DNA from: Paracoccaceae bacterium
GTDB taxonomy: Bacteria; Pseudomonadota; Alphaproteobacteria; Rhodobacterales; Rhodobacteraceae
Direction of reading: 5' to 3'
Assembly: GCA_947504705.1 (NCBI GenBank)
Contig: CANNIA010000029.1
Coordinates: forward strand, 1-44,374
Length of the DNA: 44,374 nucleotides
Position numbers and translations under genes: made by a program. Positions 41,774 to 44,374 of this stretch are shown here, piece after piece. A model generated the notes under the pieces. That model was given only the letters and a program-made list of their open reading frames with translations. It searched no databases and was not told where the DNA came from. The number at the start of each line of letters is the position of its first letter. The first letter of the stretch is position 1.

Positions 41774-44374
41774 ATGGGTGAAGTGGGGCTTGGGGTGTAT
41801 TCCTTTCAGGTGGTGGAGACGTTTGCGGCTGCGCCGTTGAACGTGGTTTCCGGTATTTGCGACATGGAGATCGTGGTGCAGGGCGGCAACACGCTGCTTT
41901 ACACGGCAACCCGCGCTGGCGGCGGGGTTCTGGCACTGGATATTGATGCCGGGATGGTGCTGGTCGATCAGGAAACGACCAGCGCCGGATCAACCCTGCC
42001 TGCCCCGGCGACGATCGAGGCCCTGACCATCAACGGGGTGCGGCAGCTGGTGGTGACGGGGGGCAATCAGGCCGCGCTGCAGGTCATGGAACTGCAATCG
42101 AATGGGGCGCTTGCGGCACCGGTACAGCTGATCGGTGGGCCAAGCGGCACGCTTTCGGCCGAGGCCGTGGTGCAGGTCGGGGGGGCGACATTCTTTTACG
42201 CGGCCAAGGCGGGGGAAAGCGCGATCCAGGCCTATTCGGTGGCGGCAAACGGCGCGATGTCGCTGGTTGGCACCAAAGTGGTCGGCAGCGCGTTGCAGGG
42301 CATCGATCTGACCGAGCTGACGCCTGTCACCGTTGGCGGGCAGAGCTTTCTGGTCAGCCTGTCGCTGGTCAGCGATTCCCTGCGCCTGTTCCCAATCAAT
42401 ACGAATGGCAGTCTTGGCACGCCAACGGTTTGCGGCATGGCGCAGGGGTTGGGCGTGGCCGACCCCTCGGCGGTCAAGGTGGTCGAGACCGGCGGGCTGA
42501 CTTATCTTTTGGTCGCCTCGGTCGGGTCGTCTTCGATCAGTGCGATCGAACTGGCCCCCGGCGGCGCGATGCGGGTGGCCGATCATGTGGTCGACACGCT
42601 GGATACAAGGTTTCAGGGGGTGCAAGCGCTGGCGACGGCGGTTATTGACGACCGGGTCTTTGTCATGGCCGGGGGCAATGACGGCGGCGTGACGCTGATG
42701 GAACTGCTTACCGATGGCAGGCTGGTGATGGTGGGCCATATCCTCTGCGAGCAGGGCCAGGCGCTGGACAACATCACGGCAATGACGGCGCAGGTTGTGG
42801 ACGGCAAGATCGAGCTGTTCGTTGCAGGCGAAGGCGCGGGCATCACCCGGTTGGTCGTTGATCCGGGGCCGCTGGCATCGATGATCATGGGCGGTGGCGA
42901 GGATGCCACGCTGACGGGCGGCGCCTTGGGCGACATGATCCTGGGCGGAGATGGGTCAGAGCGGATCGAGGGTGCCGCGGGAGCCGACCTTCTGGGCGAC
43001 GGGGCGGGGGCTGATACGCTGTCGGGTGGGGCTGGAGAGGATCTGTTCGTCCTGTCGGCGGATGGCCAAAGGGATGTGATCACTGACTTCCAGCTGGGCA
43101 CCGACAAGATCGACCTGTCTGCCTGGGGTCGGGTCTATTCACTGGCCGCGCTTACGATCACTGCCACGGCGACCGGGGCAGTGATCAGCTTCGGCGAGAA
43201 AGTACTGGAGATCGTCTCGTCCAACGGTCTGCCAATCCAGCCGTCGGCCTTTCGCCTGAGCGATTTCACCGGCCTCTGGCACGCCCCACCGCCGGTGTCG
43301 GATGGGCTGGGGTCGATCTGCGGCACGGCACTGGCGGATCATCTGGTCGGCACCAATGCCGATGAGACGTTCTGGGTAACGGCCGGTAGTGATACGCTAA
43401 ACGGAGGCGGCGGCTTTGATGTGGTGGATTTTTCTACCTCGACCGCCGCGGTGACAGTGAATTTGCAGTCGCAAGCCCAGAACAGCGGCGCAGCGGCGCG
43501 GCAAAGCTATCAGTCGATCGAAGGCCTGATCGGCACGGCCTATGGGGACGTGCTGTCGGGGGATGGTCAGGATAACCTCTTGCGCGGCGAGGCGGGCAAT
43601 GACCGGCTGTTCGGCGGGGCTGGCAATGACCGCCTGTTCGGCGGGGTCGGAAATGACTCGCTTTTCGGCGGCAGCGGGGCGGATTTCTTCGATGGCGGAG
43701 CAGGTCGCGACCGGGTCAGCTATGTGCAGGCAACGGCGGGGGTCACGGTTGACCTTGGCGCACCTGCGGCCAATCTGGGCGATGCGGCGGGCGATGTCTT
43801 TGTCGGGGTAGAGGATGTCGAAGGCTCGAACCTTGACGACATCCTGCGCGGCGACGGTCAGGCGAACTGGCTTTCAGGCCGCACCGGCGATGATCGGCTG
43901 GAGGGCGGGGCGGGCAACGATTCACTCCTCGGTGGAGATGGGGATGACCGGTTGGTCGGGGGTGCAGGTGCAGACCGACTGGACGGGGGCGAAGGGTTTG
44001 ATATCGCAAGTTTTTCCGACAGCGCCGCTGCGGTCACGATTGATCTTGCGACGCCGGCTTTGGCCACGGGGGATGCGGCGGGCGACAGTTTCACCGGGGT
44101 TGAAGGCTATGAGCTTGCGGCCTTTGCCGATTTTTTCGCGGGGTCGGACCTTGACGAAACCATCTGGGGCTTAGCGGGCAATGATAAGCTGGATGGGCGG
44201 TTGGGCAACGACACTTTGGCAGGTGGTGCTGGCAACGACACGCTGACGGGTGGCGATGGGGATGACGTTCTGGTGGGCGGGGCCGGCAACGACAGTCTGG
44301 TTGGCGGACTGGGGCGCGACATGGCCTCGTACCGCGATGCCGGGGTGGGGGTGTTGGCGGATATGACCAGGGTG
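41774..44374 (+). CDS. Propeller-plus-RTX calcium-binding protein (partial)
   Basis: At least 867 residues; open to the last base of the window, so the 3' end is missing. The ATG at 41774 directly follows an in-frame TAA and has no strong ribosome site; GTG codons at 41783 and 41795 are alternatives. Residues about 1-365 repeat short beta-strands (LYTATRAGGGVLALDIDAG, LVVTGGNQAALQVMELQSNG, FFYAAKAGESAIQAYSVAAN, FVMAGGNDGGVTLMELLTDG), suggesting a beta-propeller. RTX nonapeptides GGxGxDxLx begin near 372 and cluster near 605-640, 700-745 and 797-850. Three modules with VTVNLQ/VTVDLG/VTIDLA recur every 97 residues. Family proteins are secreted by type I systems and fold with calcium. There is no N-terminal signal peptide. 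No type I genes are in the window. Confidence 0.85.
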   Translation, partial: MGEVGLGVYSFQVVETFAAAPLNVVSGICDMEIVVQGGNTLLYTATRAGGGVLALDIDAGMVLVDQETTSAGSTLPAPATIEALTINGVRQLVVTGGNQAALQVMELQSNGALAAPVQLIGGPSGTLSAEAVVQVGGATFFYAAKAGESAIQAYSVAANGAMSLVGTKVVGSALQGIDLTELTPVTVGGQSFLVSLSLVSDSLRLFPINTNGSLGTPTVCGMAQGLGVADPSAVKVVETGGLTYLLVASVGSSSISAIELAPGGAMRVADHVVDTLDTRFQGVQALATAVIDDRVFVMAGGNDGGVTLMELLTDGRLVMVGHILCEQGQALDNITAMTAQVVDGKIELFVAGEGAGITRLVVDPGPLASMIMGGGEDATLTGGALGDMILGGDGSERIEGAAGADLLGDGAGADTLSGGAGEDLFVLSADGQRDVITDFQLGTDKIDLSAWGRVYSLAALTITATATGAVISFGEKVLEIVSSNGLPIQPSAFRLSDFTGLWHAPPPVSDGLGSICGTALADHLVGTNADETFWVTAGSDTLNGGGGFDVVDFSTSTAAVTVNLQSQAQNSGAAARQSYQSIEGLIGTAYGDVLSGDGQDNLLRGEAGNDRLFGGAGNDRLFGGVGNDSLFGGSGADFFDGGAGRDRVSYVQATAGVTVDLGAPAANLGDAAGDVFVGVEDVEGSNLDDILRGDGQANWLSGRTGDDRLEGGAGNDSLLGGDGDDRLVGGAGADRLDGGEGFDIASFSDSAAAVTIDLATPALATGDAAGDSFTGVEGYELAAFADFFAGSDLDETIWGLAGNDKLDGRLGNDTLAGGAGNDTLTGGDGDDVLVGGAGNDSLVGGLGRDMASYRDAGVGVLADMTRV
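43451..44320 (+). repeat. Tandem 291-bp modules in the RTX gene
   Basis: The VTV(N/D)L strand motif starts at 43451, 43742 and 44033, exactly 291 bp (97 codons) apart. A fourth begins about 312 bp later near 44345. Each module carries an A-x-YGDVL/NLDDIL-type glycine-rich RTX block. Confidence 0.75.

Noticed and set aside
38901-44033. Same 291-bp period in the fibre and RTX genes as shared origin
   Set aside because: The repeated residues are unrelated (NFLRADG versus VTVDL strand and RTX), so equal period is probably coincidence.
36520-44374. Complete prophage or GTA cluster around the fibre gene
   Set aside because: No portal, capsid, terminase, tail tube or integrase genes are present; neighbours are a transporter, Ugd and an RTX protein.

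Overview
The window is chromosomal DNA of a GC-rich alphaproteobacterium, most likely of the Rhodobacterales (Rhodobacter/Tabrizicola/Gemmobacter-like Paracoccaceae). Pointers are the strong G/C third-position bias, the order ruvC-ruvA-ruvB-ybgC-tolQRAB-pal-cpoB-tilS-ftsH, a DUF1127 mini-protein, a Pro/Glu-rich TolA, the fhs-folD pair and short dispersed intergenic elements. These assignments come from reading protein motifs; no database search was run.

Layout. 1-900: tail of an IS110-type transposase, then fsa on the minus strand. 935-6353: priA, a small unknown gene, a secreted cysteine-rich double-psi-barrel-like protein, msrA, prmA and a small membrane protein. 6464-6667: DUF1127 protein on the minus strand. 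6986-10073: the Holliday-junction operon ruvC-ruvA-[GIY-YIG gene]-ruvB, with the nuclease-family gene inserted between ruvA and ruvB. 10266-20108: an unknown conserved gene, ybgC, the complete Tol-Pal envelope system, tilS and ftsH. 20253-24744: CorA-type transporter, MOSC protein, and the C1 pair fhs and folD. 24763-27871 (minus): PdeM phosphoesterase and its partner Lhr-like helicase. 28208-31926: YmdB phosphoesterase, EamA transporter, SLC13 permease and a small membrane protein, closely spaced. 32014-33236: YebC and a cold-shock protein. 33276-35238: a LysR regulator divergent from an ACT-domain gene and a LysE/ArgO exporter. 35602-36230 (minus): an Imm11/DUF1629-like gene split by a frameshift at a run of nine G. 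36520-44374: EamA transporter, a large DUF2793 tail-fibre-like protein, UDP-glucose dehydrogenase and a propeller-plus-RTX protein that runs off the right end.

Most of the window is core genome: DNA repair and restart, envelope constriction, membrane proteolysis and one-carbon metabolism. Accessory character is concentrated at the left edge (IS110 tail), the GIY-YIG gene, the Imm11-like locus and the right-hand 7 kb.

The most distinctive non-genic signal is a family of intergenic elements. The two long copies, after ruvB and after lysE, can fold into the same three-way junction: an outer CCTCGGG/CCCGAGG stem encloses two hairpins, one of which differs completely in sequence between the copies yet stays paired. 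Short relatives lie near five further gene borders or parts of them. A second family has tandem GGAATT/AATTCC and CGATTTC/GAAATCG hairpins after ftsH and yebC. No rRNA, tRNA or CRISPR array was seen.
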